From Planctomycetaceae bacterium (GTDB lineage: Bacteria > Planctomycetota > Planctomycetia > Planctomycetales > Planctomycetaceae), in contig JAHBXV010000027.1 of the NCBI GenBank assembly GCA_019636285.1, forward strand, positions 1-64,000: a stretch of 64,000 nt of DNA. Reading direction: 5' to 3'. A program made the position numbers and the translations under genes. The notes beneath the pieces are model-generated. The model was given only the letters and a program-made list of their open reading frames with translations, was not told the origin of the DNA and searched no databases. Positions 17,858 through 26,157 of the stretch are shown one piece after another (the stretch's first letter is position 1; each line of letters opens with the position of its first letter).

Positions 17858-20800
17858 GTGCGGAATGACTGGCTGGCAGGTCGATGTCGCGTAAGAAGCA
17901 TTGGCCGTGTGGCGGGGGTTCTGCTTGCGGTCATCTCCGTGGCGAGAAGTCTGGCGGCGGCCGAACCGGTCGACTTCAATCGCGACATTCGGCCGATTCT
18001 CTCGGAACATTGCTGGAAGTGTCACGGCTTCGACGAAGCGGCTCGTCAGGCGGATGTGCGGCTTGATGTGCGAGGCGCGGCGATCACGGCGGCGGATTCG
18101 GAGATTGCGCCGATCGTTCCGGGAAACGCGAAGGACAGCGGCGTCGTTCAGCGGGTTATCAGCACGGATGAGGCATTGCGGATGCCGCCGGCCGATCATT
18201 CGCCGCCGCTCAAACCTCGGGATGTCGAACTCCTCAGCCGCTGGATTGACGAGGGGGCGGTCTATGACACGCACTGGTCGTTTCGTCCGATTGTTCGACC
18301 AAGAGTTCCGGTCGTTGACGGTGCCGAGCATCCGATTGATTCGTTTGTCATCGACGCACTGCGACAACGCGGCTTTACGATGTCTGGCCCCGCGGACGAC
18401 GCGGCGCTGCGGCGGCGGGTGAGTCTGGATCTGATTGGCCTTGCTCCTACGTTGGAGGATCTTGATCGCGCCTCCGTCGAAACGTATGAACAATTCGTCG
18501 ATCGGCTGCTGGCATCGCCTCACTTTGGCGAGCATCTGGCGGTCCCGTGGCTGGATGCCGCGCGATACGCCGACACGGATGGATACTTTGGCGACAAACC
18601 GCGTCAGATCTGGCCGTGGCGGGATTATGTGATTGATGCGTTCAATGCGAATCGGGGGTTCGACCAATTCACGATCGAGCAACTGGCGGGCGATCTTCTT
18701 CCGTCGGCGACAATCGCGCAGCGCATCGCGACTGGTTTTAATCGTAACCAGATGTCGAATGACGAGACGGGGCTGATCGACGAAGAGTTTCGCGTCGAAT
18801 ATGTCATGGATCGCGTGAATACGACGGCGTCGACCTGGTTGGGGCTGACAGTGGCCTGCGCGCAGTGCCACGACCATAAGTATGACCCGATCACGCAGAG
18901 GGAGTATTACCAGCTCTTCGCGTTCTTTAACAATGTTCCGGAGAAAGGGCTGCTCGTCGGGAAGAATGCGCCTCCCACGTTGCAGGTGCCCGATGAGCGG
19001 CTGCAAGAAAAAATCTCGGCAGCAGAAGCGGAAACACGCACGGCGAGCGATCGGTTTGTCACCCTGCGCGCCCCCTTCGAAGTGGGACTTAACGACCTGA
19101 CCGGATTGGCCGAGACGCTCTGGTCGCCCAAAGATGAGGACATCGCCTTCTCGGAGAGTTTCGACGAGCGCGACCCTAGCGGGTTGGAATGGCAGGGAGA
19201 GCCGGCTTCCGAAACGCGTGGCATTCGCGGGAAGGCTGCGAAGTTTGATGGTCGGCAGCATCTGCATGGGCCGGCTCCGGAAGTCTTTGATAGGGCGTGG
19301 ACGGTTTCTTTCTGGATGAACGCCGACAGCTCGCTGGCTGCTCCGTTCTCTTGCATTGAACCGACCGATGATCGACGGGGGATCGAGGTGCTCTGGCAGA
19401 AGGGCCGGATCGCGGTGAACCTCGTTCATCGCTGGGGTGAGGACCAGATTTCCGTGGCCACGCGCGACCGCGTCGCCCCCAAGGGCTGGCGGCATGTTGT
19501 CATCGCTTGCGATGGCACGCGACGATCCGCTGGGGTCACGATCGCGGTCGATGGTCGTGTTGTATCTTGCGAGACGAAGCATGACTCGCTGACGGGGACG
19601 CTTCTGGGCGAGGGAACATTGGCCATCGGCCGCCGCGATGAGGGACTGTCGTTCGCGGGGGAACTGGATGAATTCCAGATTCTGTCGCGAGCCATCGGCT
19701 CCACTGAGATAGCCGCCTGGTACCGCTCGGAACGTCTGCGCGGAATTTTGGAGAGGCCGGAAGCCGAGCGCAATGACGCTGACCGGGAAGTGCTGCTGGA
19801 TGATCGCATTGATCGGGCCGAGAACGACGAGATTCGGGTGGCCCGAGCGGCCTGGAAAGCCGCGCTGCGGCGCGAGCAGGCGCTCAAAGAGCAGATGCCG
19901 CTGACGCTGGTGATGGAGGAACTCACCGAACCGCGTCCGGCGTTCGTTCTTTCGCGCGGGCAATATGATCAGCATGGCGAATCGGTTCAACCCGGGTTCC
20001 CAGAGGCTCTTGGTTTCGAAGAGAGTGCGACGCCCAGAAATCGGCTTGACCTGGCGCGATGGCTGGTCAGCCCGGAACATCCGCTGACGGCGCGCGTGCT
20101 GGCGAATCGACTCTGGACACAGTGTTTTGGCGTTGGCCTCGTCCGAACGCCGGAGGACTTTGGTTCGCAGGGGGAACCTCCCACGCACCCGGAACTGCTT
20201 GATTACCTCGCGGCCGATCTCCTGGAGAACGACTGGGATATCAAGCGATTGTTGCGGCAGATTGTCACTTCTCGAACCTATCGGCAGCGATCGGCGCCCA
20301 GCGAGCAGTCGCTAGCAGAAAGCGACCCCGACAATCGCTGGTTGTCGCGGGGGCCGAGTTACCGCCTGTCGATCGAAACGATTCGCGACTCGGCGCTGCG
20401 GGCCTCGAACCTGCTGGTGGACACCCTGAAGGGCCCCAGCGTGATGCCCTATCAGCCCGATGGGCTTTGGGAAGATGTCTCGTACGACGAAGACGAATCG
20501 TACCGGCAGGATGCTGGCGCGGGCTTGTGGCGACGTTCCGTTTACACCTTCGTGAAGCGGCAGGCACCGCCGCCGACGCTGCTCCTGTTCGATGGTCCCA
20601 CGCGCGAAAAATGCACGCTCGCCCGGCCGCGAACCAATACACCCCTACAAGCGCTCGTGGTGCTCAATGACCCGATCTATGCGGAAGCAGCGCGGCATTT
20701 GGCCGCCGATGCCATCGCAAGCGAACCAAACGACGTAGTGCGGGGACTCTTTCGCCGCGTGCTGTCGCGCGAGCCGACTGCTGAGGAACGAGCGGCGGTT

Positions 20801-20977
20801 GAATCGCTCTATTCCGAACAGCAGCGGCACTTCGACAAGGCTCGCGATGAGGCCCTCGCGGTTCTTTCTGTGGGTGAATCCTCAGCGACCGACAGTGAGG
20901 CGCCCTCGACAGCAGCCGCTTGGGCGATCGTGGCCCATACGCTGCTGAATCTCGACGAAGCCGTGAACCGCCGCTAG
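17858..20977 (+). CDS. Planctomycete cytochrome c / DUF1549 / LamG / DUF1553 protein
   Basis: About 1039 residues from GTG 17858 (GAGGGG upstream). An in-frame ATG at 17768 would overlap the peptidase gene and add a non-signal-like leader. Order: signal helix ([20 protein letters not shown]), cytochrome c domain with haem motif CWKCH near residue 50, DUF1549 (~150-360, with [12 protein letters not shown]), a LamG/concanavalin-like insert (~440-620, [13 protein letters not shown]), and DUF1553 (~720-990, ending with [14 protein letters not shown]). The inserted LamG domain distinguishes it from the 10065 gene and suggests glycan binding. Its partner DUF1501 gene starts 14 bp after the stop. 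Confidence 0.9.
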   Translation: MRNDWLAGRCRVRSIGRVAGVLLAVISVARSLAAAEPVDFNRDIRPILSEHCWKCHGFDEAARQADVRLDVRGAAITAADSEIAPIVPGNAKDSGVVQRVISTDEALRMPPADHSPPLKPRDVELLSRWIDEGAVYDTHWSFRPIVRPRVPVVDGAEHPIDSFVIDALRQRGFTMSGPADDAALRRRVSLDLIGLAPTLEDLDRASVETYEQFVDRLLASPHFGEHLAVPWLDAARYADTDGYFGDKPRQIWPWRDYVIDAFNANRGFDQFTIEQLAGDLLPSATIAQRIATGFNRNQMSNDETGLIDEEFRVEYVMDRVNTTASTWLGLTVACAQCHDHKYDPITQREYYQLFAFFNNVPEKGLLVGKNAPPTLQVPDERLQEKISAAEAETRTASDRFVTLRAPFEVGLNDLTGLAETLWSPKDEDIAFSESFDERDPSGLEWQGEPASETRGIRGKAAKFDGRQHLHGPAPEVFDRAWTVSFWMNADSSLAAPFSCIEPTDDRRGIEVLWQKGRIAVNLVHRWGEDQISVATRDRVAPKGWRHVVIACDGTRRSAGVTIAVDGRVVSCETKHDSLTGTLLGEGTLAIGRRDEGLSFAGELDEFQILSRAIGSTEIAAWYRSERLRGILERPEAERNDADREVLLDDRIDRAENDEIRVARAAWKAALRREQALKEQMPLTLVMEELTEPRPAFVLSRGQYDQHGESVQPGFPEALGFEESATPRNRLDLARWLVSPEHPLTARVLANRLWTQCFGVGLVRTPEDFGSQGEPPTHPELLDYLAADLLENDWDIKRLLRQIVTSRTYRQRSAPSEQSLAESDPDNRWLSRGPSYRLSIETIRDSALRASNLLVDTLKGPSVMPYQPDGLWEDVSYDEDESYRQDAGAGLWRRSVYTFVKRQAPPPTLLLFDGPTREKCTLARPRTNTPLQALVVLNDPIYAEAARHLAADAIASEPNDVVRGLFRRVLSREPTAEERAAVESLYSEQQRHFDKARDEALAVLSVGESSATDSEAPSTAAAWAIVAHTLLNLDEAVNRR

Positions 20978-20991
20978 TGACGGATAAGAAT

Positions 20992-22401
20992 ATGCTCGCC
21001 GAAGAGACATCACGACGAACGTTTCTCAGTCGCACCGGCGTGGCGTTGGGATCGACCGCGCTGACGAGCCTGCTGCGATCGGACATGGCGACGGCGGCGA
21101 CGCATTTCGCGCCGAAAGCCAAACGCGTCATCTCGCTCTTCATGCATGGCGGTCCGTCGCAGCTTGATCTGTTCGATCACAAACCGGAACTGGCGAAGCG
21201 CCACGGCGAAGAGTTGCCGGAGTCGGTTCGCGGGAATCAGCGACTGACTGGGATGACGAGCGGGCAGAAGTCGCTACCGGTCACGTCATCGCTGTTTCGC
21301 TTCGACCGTCACGGCGACTGCGGGATGTGGGTTTCGGAGCTGTTGCCGAACCTGGCGGGGATTGTCGACAAGACGTGCTTCGTGAGGTCGGCGTATACCG
21401 AGGCGATCAACCATGATCCAGCCGTCACGTTCTTGCAGACGGGTCATCAGCAGCCCGGCCGGCCGAGCTTCGGGGCCTGGCTTAGCTATGGACTGGGGAG
21501 CGAGAACCAGAACCTGCCGACGTTTATTGTGATGGTCTCGCGGGGGAGCGCGGCACGGCCCGCCGACCCGCTCTATGCTCGGCTGTGGGGAGCCGGGTTC
21601 CTGCCATCGACCCACCAAGGAGTCGCGCTGCGATCGGGCCGTGAACCAGTGCTGTACCTCAACAATCCCGAGGGTTACGACGCGTCAACCCGTCGCCGAC
21701 AGCTCGATACGCTCGGCCGGCTCAATCAGCTTCAGTCCGAGGAACGACACGATCCCGAAATTGCCACACGCATCAGCCAATATGAAATGACGTTTCGGAT
21801 GCAGGCGGCGGTTCCCGACCTGGTCGAAACGTCACAAGAATCGGCGGCGACGTTCGAAGCCTATGGGCCGCAGTCGCGTCAGCCGGGGACATTCGCGGCC
21901 AACTGCCTGCTTGCCCGCCGCATGGCGGAACGGGGCGTGCGGTTCATTCAGCTTTATCACCGGGGATGGGATCAGCATTACAACCTGCCGAGCGATCTCC
22001 GTTTGCAGTGTCGCGACATCGACCAGCCCGCCGCCGCACTGGTGAAGGATCTCGAAGCGCGGGGACTTCTCGACGAAACGCTTGTCATCTGGGGCGGCGA
22101 ATTCGGAAGGACGACGTACAGCCAGGGGAAACTCGAAGCGACGAACTACGGACGCGATCATCACGGCGGTTGCTTCACCGTCTGGATGGCCGGCGGCGGA
22201 ATTCGTCCCGGATGCATTTATGGAGAGACCGATGACTATTGCTACAACGTCGTCGATCACCCGGTCCATGTGCATGATCTGAATGCGACAATCCTCCACC
22301 TGTTGGGGCTCGACCACACGCGGCTGACGTTCCGTCATCAAGGCCGGGACTTCCGCCTGACCGATGTCCATGGCCACGTCGTGAATGACATTCTCGCGTA
22401 A
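20992..22401 (+). CDS. DUF1501 protein, Tat-exported
   Basis: A 469-residue paralogue of the 13420 gene. The start is ATG 20992; a GTG at 20977 overlapping the previous stop is an alternative. The twin-arginine signal is [14 protein letters not shown]. Conserved landmarks are the same: [34 protein letters not shown] and [20 protein letters not shown], then [20 protein letters not shown] at the end. It forms a two-gene unit with the upstream cytochrome/LamG protein. Presumed periplasmic hydrolase of the alkaline-phosphatase superfamily, substrate unknown. Confidence 0.9.
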   Translation: MLAEETSRRTFLSRTGVALGSTALTSLLRSDMATAATHFAPKAKRVISLFMHGGPSQLDLFDHKPELAKRHGEELPESVRGNQRLTGMTSGQKSLPVTSSLFRFDRHGDCGMWVSELLPNLAGIVDKTCFVRSAYTEAINHDPAVTFLQTGHQQPGRPSFGAWLSYGLGSENQNLPTFIVMVSRGSAARPADPLYARLWGAGFLPSTHQGVALRSGREPVLYLNNPEGYDASTRRRQLDTLGRLNQLQSEERHDPEIATRISQYEMTFRMQAAVPDLVETSQESAATFEAYGPQSRQPGTFAANCLLARRMAERGVRFIQLYHRGWDQHYNLPSDLRLQCRDIDQPAAALVKDLEARGLLDETLVIWGGEFGRTTYSQGKLEATNYGRDHHGGCFTVWMAGGGIRPGCIYGETDDYCYNVVDHPVHVHDLNATILHLLGLDHTRLTFRHQGRDFRLTDVHGHVVNDILA

Positions 22402-22431
22402 CGCCTACTATTAAGGACGACTCATTAACCA

Positions 22432-22477
22432 GAAGCGTCAGCGAGGGAGGTTCTGTTCTCGCCCTCGCTGACGCTTC
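22432..22477 (+). repeat. Perfect 16-bp-stem hairpin after DUF1501 gene
   Basis: Arms GAAGCGTCAGCGAGGG (22432-22447) and its exact complement (22462-22477) enclose a 14-base loop. No T-run follows. The arm looks like a dispersed palindromic repeat rather than a simple terminator, though it may stop transcription between the convergent genes. Confidence 0.6.
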
Positions 22478-22523
22478 GAGGCTGTGAGTTTTTCAGAAAC
22501 AAGAGCAGGCGACCGCTAGATGC

Positions 22524-22579
22524 AGGGTCCGCTGTGCGGACCAGTTCCACAACCGAGTATGGTCCGCACAGCGGACCCT
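22524..22579 (+). repeat. Perfect 20-bp-stem hairpin
   Basis: AGGGTCCGCTGTGCGGACCA (22524-22543) and its exact complement (22560-22579) enclose 16 bases. Each arm is itself partly palindromic (GGTCCGC/GCGGACC). It lies 46 bp after the previous hairpin in the same convergent gap, so two unrelated palindromes share one intergenic region. Confidence 0.65.
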
Positions 22580-22637
22580 ACAACACTTCATAGCCTCTTC
22601 GGATTATTATTATTTGCAGGGTGCTTTTTCCTCTGGG

Positions 22638-23531
22638 TTAGTCCATCAGCGACTTGCCGAACTGGCCTTCGAGAAACTTGATCGCTGCGCCTTGCCAGGC
22701 GTCCCACATCGGACCCTGGTAGCGATTGAGGCCGTGGCCGCCTGATGGGAGTTCCAGGAGCATTGAGGCAACACCATGACGAAGCTGCGCATCGTGATAG
22801 ACGCGGCTGTTTGCGAGGACGACGACTTTGTCGTCGACCGCATGAGCGAGAAAAGCCGGTGGGGTGTCCGCCGTGACTTGCTGGTCGCACGAGAAGCGGC
22901 GGATCAAGTCTTCGCTGGGTGATTCACCCAGAAGATGCTTGCGGGAGCCGCCATGCCCGAGTTCGCCCATCGAGATGACCGGATAGATGAGGATCGAGAA
23001 ATCGGGGCGGGAGCTCAGCTTCTCGATGGCGTCTTCGCTGTCGGCACGACCGTTGTCAAAGAGCGTCGAAGCGCTCGCCGCGAGATGCCCCCCAGCCGAG
23101 AAGCCAATGATGCCGAGACGTTTTGGATCGAGACCCCACGTCTCGGCATTGGCCCGCGCAGTCCGGATGGCGCGCTGGACATCCAGGAGCGGAACCTCCG
23201 AACGTCCGGCTGGCAGCCGGTATTGCAGCACCAGTCCGGTCACGCCGTGCCCGTTGAGCCACTTCGCGATGCCGTGGCCTTCCGGTTCGATGGCGTGCCC
23301 GCCGTAGCCGCCACCGGGACAGATCACAAGAGCCGGTCGATTGGCCCCTGCCGCGCGATAGACCGTCAGCCAGACGGGAACGTTTTCGAACTCGCCTTTG
23401 CCAGTTGGCGCCCGGCCAGACCACAGATCGATTCGCTCGGGTTCTGCCGCTGAGACGACATGCCGCGATGAGAGGCCCGGCATCAAGAAACAGGCAAACG
23501 CCAACAGATAACCGCATGCGGTCCGAGACAT
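22638..23531 (-). CDS. Secreted alpha/beta-hydrolase (acetylxylan-esterase-like)
   Basis: A 297-residue protein from ATG 23531 with signal sequence YLLAFACFLMPGLSSRH. The fold is clear: oxyanion motif ICPGGGYGGHA, nucleophile elbow GFSAGGH near residue 150, acid in AHAVDDKVVV, histidine in SGGHGL. The IDLWSGRAPTGKG opening is typical of planctomycete/Bacteroidetes esterases of polysaccharide loci and is shared with the 41001 gene. Probably removes acyl groups from polysaccharide outside the cytoplasm. It is convergent with the DUF1501 gene. Confidence 0.82.
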   Translation of the reverse strand: MSRTACGYLLAFACFLMPGLSSRHVVSAAEPERIDLWSGRAPTGKGEFENVPVWLTVYRAAGANRPALVICPGGGYGGHAIEPEGHGIAKWLNGHGVTGLVLQYRLPAGRSEVPLLDVQRAIRTARANAETWGLDPKRLGIIGFSAGGHLAASASTLFDNGRADSEDAIEKLSSRPDFSILIYPVISMGELGHGGSRKHLLGESPSEDLIRRFSCDQQVTADTPPAFLAHAVDDKVVVLANSRVYHDAQLRHGVASMLLELPSGGHGLNRYQGPMWDAWQGAAIKFLEGQFGKSLMD

Positions 23532-23648
23532 GGGGGAACATCCTGGGAGAACTTGGCTGACAGGCACGAACGGTCGATGATACCCGGCCGGTTGCTAATC
23601 AACGAGCGGTCCAGAATGTCGCCCTGCTTCGATGTGCGTCGCAAGCAA

Positions 23649-24254
23649 TTAACCGCAGCATGCTTTCTTACTGTCGTTCTTTGGCAATTGGCAGGTCCCG
23701 GAAGCAGCAGTCGGTTTTGATGAGTCGGAAACACGATTCCACGGCATGCGAGCCAGCAGCATTCCCATACCGCAGGTGTCAGTAATCCCTGCGAAGACCA
23801 GGCCCGCGCCGACGAACGCTGAGAGGCCGATCCAGTACGGGCTGACGAATGCCCCTAAGGCGGAACCAACGACCACCAGCGTACCGGCGGCGATGCGGAC
23901 CTGCCGTTCGAGGGAGATCGCTTTCTTTCCTCGCGTGACGGGCAATCCCGCTTCATCCCAGGCCTGTGTTCCCCCTTCGACGTTGACGACTTGGGTCCGG
24001 CCAGCGGCGAGGAGTTTTTCGCAGGCCTGTCGGCCGCGGCTGCCGGAGCGACAAATCACGTACAGGGGGGCCGCCACTCCGTCTCCGCTGGTCGCGAGGG
24101 CGGTCGTATCCAGTCGGTCCAGCGGGACGTTACGGGCGAATGTCACGTGGACTTCGCGAAACTCGACGGGCGTCCGGACATCGATCAGGTCGACCGGCTT
24201 TCCGGACTCTTTGAGTTCAAACAACTGACGCGGGGTGATGGTGGAAACGGACAT
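23649..24254 (-). CDS. Rhodanese domain fused to DUF2892 membrane anchor
   Basis: A 201-residue protein. Residues ~7-110 form a rhodanese domain (VDLIDVRTPVEFREVHV; active-site loop CRSGSRGR). Residues ~118-165 hold two hydrophobic helices of the DUF2892 inner-membrane type (AAGTLVVVGSALGAFVSPYW, GLSAFVGAGLVFAGIT), the same layout as YgaP. The C-terminus carries extra cysteines (CGMG, SGTC, ACCG). Such proteins move persulfide sulfur at the membrane. It lies 76 bp downstream of the ArsR gene, most likely one operon, which fits sulfide or persulfide sensing. Confidence 0.88.
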   Translation of the reverse strand: MSVSTITPRQLFELKESGKPVDLIDVRTPVEFREVHVTFARNVPLDRLDTTALATSGDGVAAPLYVICRSGSRGRQACEKLLAAGRTQVVNVEGGTQAWDEAGLPVTRGKKAISLERQVRIAAGTLVVVGSALGAFVSPYWIGLSAFVGAGLVFAGITDTCGMGMLLARMPWNRVSDSSKPTAASGTCQLPKNDSKKACCG

Positions 24255-24330
24255 AATGGCCTCCTGTCGGCAAGCAAGATGAACAATGGGTTGTCACTTC
24301 GGAATGTGACGACCTGTTTGGATAAAAAAA

Positions 24331-24648
24331 TCACCGGCCGGAACCGGCGTGATCAAATCGGTCCTCGATGCACTTCATGATGTTTTCCAGATGCGGCTCG
24401 ACGACACGGTAGAAGACTTTGCGGCCGTCTTTATCGCTGGTGAGAAACCCGCAGCGCTGCATCAGCCGCAAGTGCTCGGAGGCCATCGCCGTCGGCAGTT
24501 CGCACGCCTCGGCCAGTTCTCCCACCGTGTAGGTGCCGGCCAAGAGCATCTGGATCATGCGCAAACGATGCGGGTGGGCCAAGACGCGCAGGCATTCGGC
24601 TGCCTGTCCCAGCGCGTCCAGGTCGGTCCACTGTTTTTTCGCGGGCAT
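24331..24648 (-). CDS. ArsR/SmtB-family repressor
   Basis: A 105-residue winged-helix regulator from ATG 24648, with GAGGAAA seven bases upstream. The core is CLRVLAHPHRLRMIQMLLA, then recognition helix ELPTAMASEHLRLMQRCGFL and wing DKDGRKVFYRV. The CxC metal site of ArsR/CadC is absent. Cysteines in AECLRV and near the C-terminus (MKCIED) could form a thiol switch as in BigR/SqrR-type persulfide sensors; this is inference from the rhodanese partner. It probably represses its own operon through the palindrome at 24683. Confidence 0.88.
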   Translation of the reverse strand: MPAKKQWTDLDALGQAAECLRVLAHPHRLRMIQMLLAGTYTVGELAEACELPTAMASEHLRLMQRCGFLTSDKDGRKVFYRVVEPHLENIMKCIEDRFDHAGSGR

Positions 24649-24674
24649 GACTGTTTCCTCCAACGTCTCCTCTA

Positions 24675-24702
24675 AATATATCGACAGTTTCCGAACTGTC
24701 AA
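24675..24702 (-). promoter_or_regulatory. Sigma-70 promoter with embedded operator for the ArsR operon
   Basis: On the minus strand, -35 TTGACA (24702-24697) and -10 TATATT (24680-24675) are separated by 16 bases. The 18-bp palindrome GACAGTT-N4-AACTGTC (24683-24700) overlaps the -35 box and fills the spacer. A bound dimer would block polymerase. The ATG of the ArsR gene follows 27 bases after the -10 box. Autoregulation is inferred. Confidence 0.75.
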
Positions 24703-24850
24703 TCAGAAAATCCACCCACGAGTCGTCGGATCGCTGAGTTCCCCTCCTCGCTCAACTATTCACGGAACCGCTCACCAGCCAGAATCTTGATGGGACGAGC
24801 GAGGTTTCGACTCGCAATTCAAGCCAGACATCTCCAGCGGAAAGCCGGGC

Positions 24851-26062
24851 ATGACGCTAGTGCTGCGAAACCTGTTGGCGATCGCCATTCTGCTGGGGGT
24901 CGCCTGGCTCTTGAGCAGTGATCGCCGTCGGGTTCCCTGGCGTGTCATCTTAGTTGGCCTGGGGCTTCAGATCCTGATCGCGTGGCTGATGCTGCGGACG
25001 CCCATCGGCCTGGAGTTCATGCATTCCGCCCGGATCGCAGCCGAGCAACTCATCAATTGCGTTGATGGTGGCTGCGAGTTCGTTTTTGGAACGGATTTCC
25101 GCCAGCACTTCTTTGCGTTCAAGGTGCTGCCAGCGATCATTTTCGTTGGAGCTTTGACCAGCGTTCTCTATCACTTCGGCATCCTCCAGCGCATGATCTT
25201 CGCGATCGGCTGGGTCATGCAGCGGACCATGGGAACGACGGGGGCGGAAAGCCTGTGCGCGGCTGCGAACATCTTTGTCGGGCAGACGGAAGCTCCACTG
25301 GTGGTACGCCCCTATGTCGCGACGATGACCAATTCCGAGCTGATGACGGTCATGGTCGCAGGTATGGCGACGATCGCCGGAGGCGTGATGGCCGCGTTCA
25401 TCAGCATGGGGATTGATGCCGGCCACCTGTTGACGGCCTCCGTCATCTCCGCGCCGGCAGCCCTCATGGTCGCGAAGCTTTTGCACCCCGAGACCGAAAC
25501 CCCCGAAGCCGCGGGCGAACTGAAAGTGGCGTTCGAGGTCGAAAGCGTGAATGCCTTCGACGCGGCCTGCCTGGGAGCGCGCGAAGGGTTAATGCTGGCG
25601 CTCAACGTGGGAGCAATGATTATTGCTTTTTTGGGGCTGATCGCGCTGGTCGACCAGGGGCTGTCGCAGTTGAGCCCGGTAGTCGGAACGACATGGTCAC
25701 TATCGGGGTTGTTGGGAGTTGCTGCCCAGCCCCTCGCGTGGTTGCTCGGTGTCACCCCCGGAGATGAACACGTTGTTGGCGAACTGATTGGCCTCAAGAT
25801 CGTGACGAACGAGTTCCTTGCCTACGAGCGACTCCTCGAACTTCACCAATCGCGGGCAATCAGCGATCATTCCATGCGGATCGCGATTTACGCGCTCTGC
25901 GGATTCGCGAACATCGGGTCGATTGGTATTCAGATTGGCGGATTGGGACTGCTCGCCCCCAACCGCCGTGCCGACCTCGCGCGCATGGGACTGAAGGCGA
26001 TGATCGGCGGGAACATCGCCTCCTTCCTGACGGCCTGCGTGGCCGGGCTTGTCGGACAGTAA
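24851..26062 (+). CDS. NupC-family concentrative nucleoside transporter
   Basis: A 403-residue inner-membrane protein with N-terminal helices (LLAIAILLGVAWLLSS, VILVGLGLQILIAWLML), a gate domain, and the CNT signature elements: AANIFVGQTEAPLVV, KIVTNEFLAYE and CGFANIGSIGIQIGGLG. CNT proteins import nucleosides using a sodium or proton gradient. Length matches bacterial NupC. It is divergent from the ArsR gene. Its TAA stop (26060-26062) is also the left 3-bp flank of the 88-bp element at 26063. Confidence 0.93.
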   Translation: MTLVLRNLLAIAILLGVAWLLSSDRRRVPWRVILVGLGLQILIAWLMLRTPIGLEFMHSARIAAEQLINCVDGGCEFVFGTDFRQHFFAFKVLPAIIFVGALTSVLYHFGILQRMIFAIGWVMQRTMGTTGAESLCAAANIFVGQTEAPLVVRPYVATMTNSELMTVMVAGMATIAGGVMAAFISMGIDAGHLLTASVISAPAALMVAKLLHPETETPEAAGELKVAFEVESVNAFDAACLGAREGLMLALNVGAMIIAFLGLIALVDQGLSQLSPVVGTTWSLSGLLGVAAQPLAWLLGVTPGDEHVVGELIGLKIVTNEFLAYERLLELHQSRAISDHSMRIAIYALCGFANIGSIGIQIGGLGLLAPNRRADLARMGLKAMIGGNIASFLTACVAGLVGQ

Positions 26063-26150
26063 GAACCCCTAACACAACCGGTTGTGCTTGTCAGAAAACC
26101 GCGGAAACTCAGGCAAACACGTCATTGCACAGAGGTTGTGTTAGAATTTC
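26063..26150 (-). mobile_element. 88-bp MITE-like element, copy 2
   Basis: Same 88-bp length as the copies at 16155 and 32844 but inverted. It runs from GAACCCCTAACACAACC to GGTTGTGTTAGAATTTC. Direct repeats TAA flank it at 26060-26062 and 26151-26153. It fills the gap between the nucleoside transporter and the convergent esterase gene. Confidence 0.8.
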
Positions 26151-26157
26151 TAAGGCG

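Noticed and set aside
17831-20188. A 785-codon minus-strand frame opposite the second cytochrome/DUF1549 gene.
   Set aside because: Antisense shadow, rich in Arg/Pro without motifs.
22432-22579. CRISPR-like array suspected from the repeated palindromes.
   Set aside because: The two palindromes differ in sequence and there are no regular spacers; no cas gene in the window.
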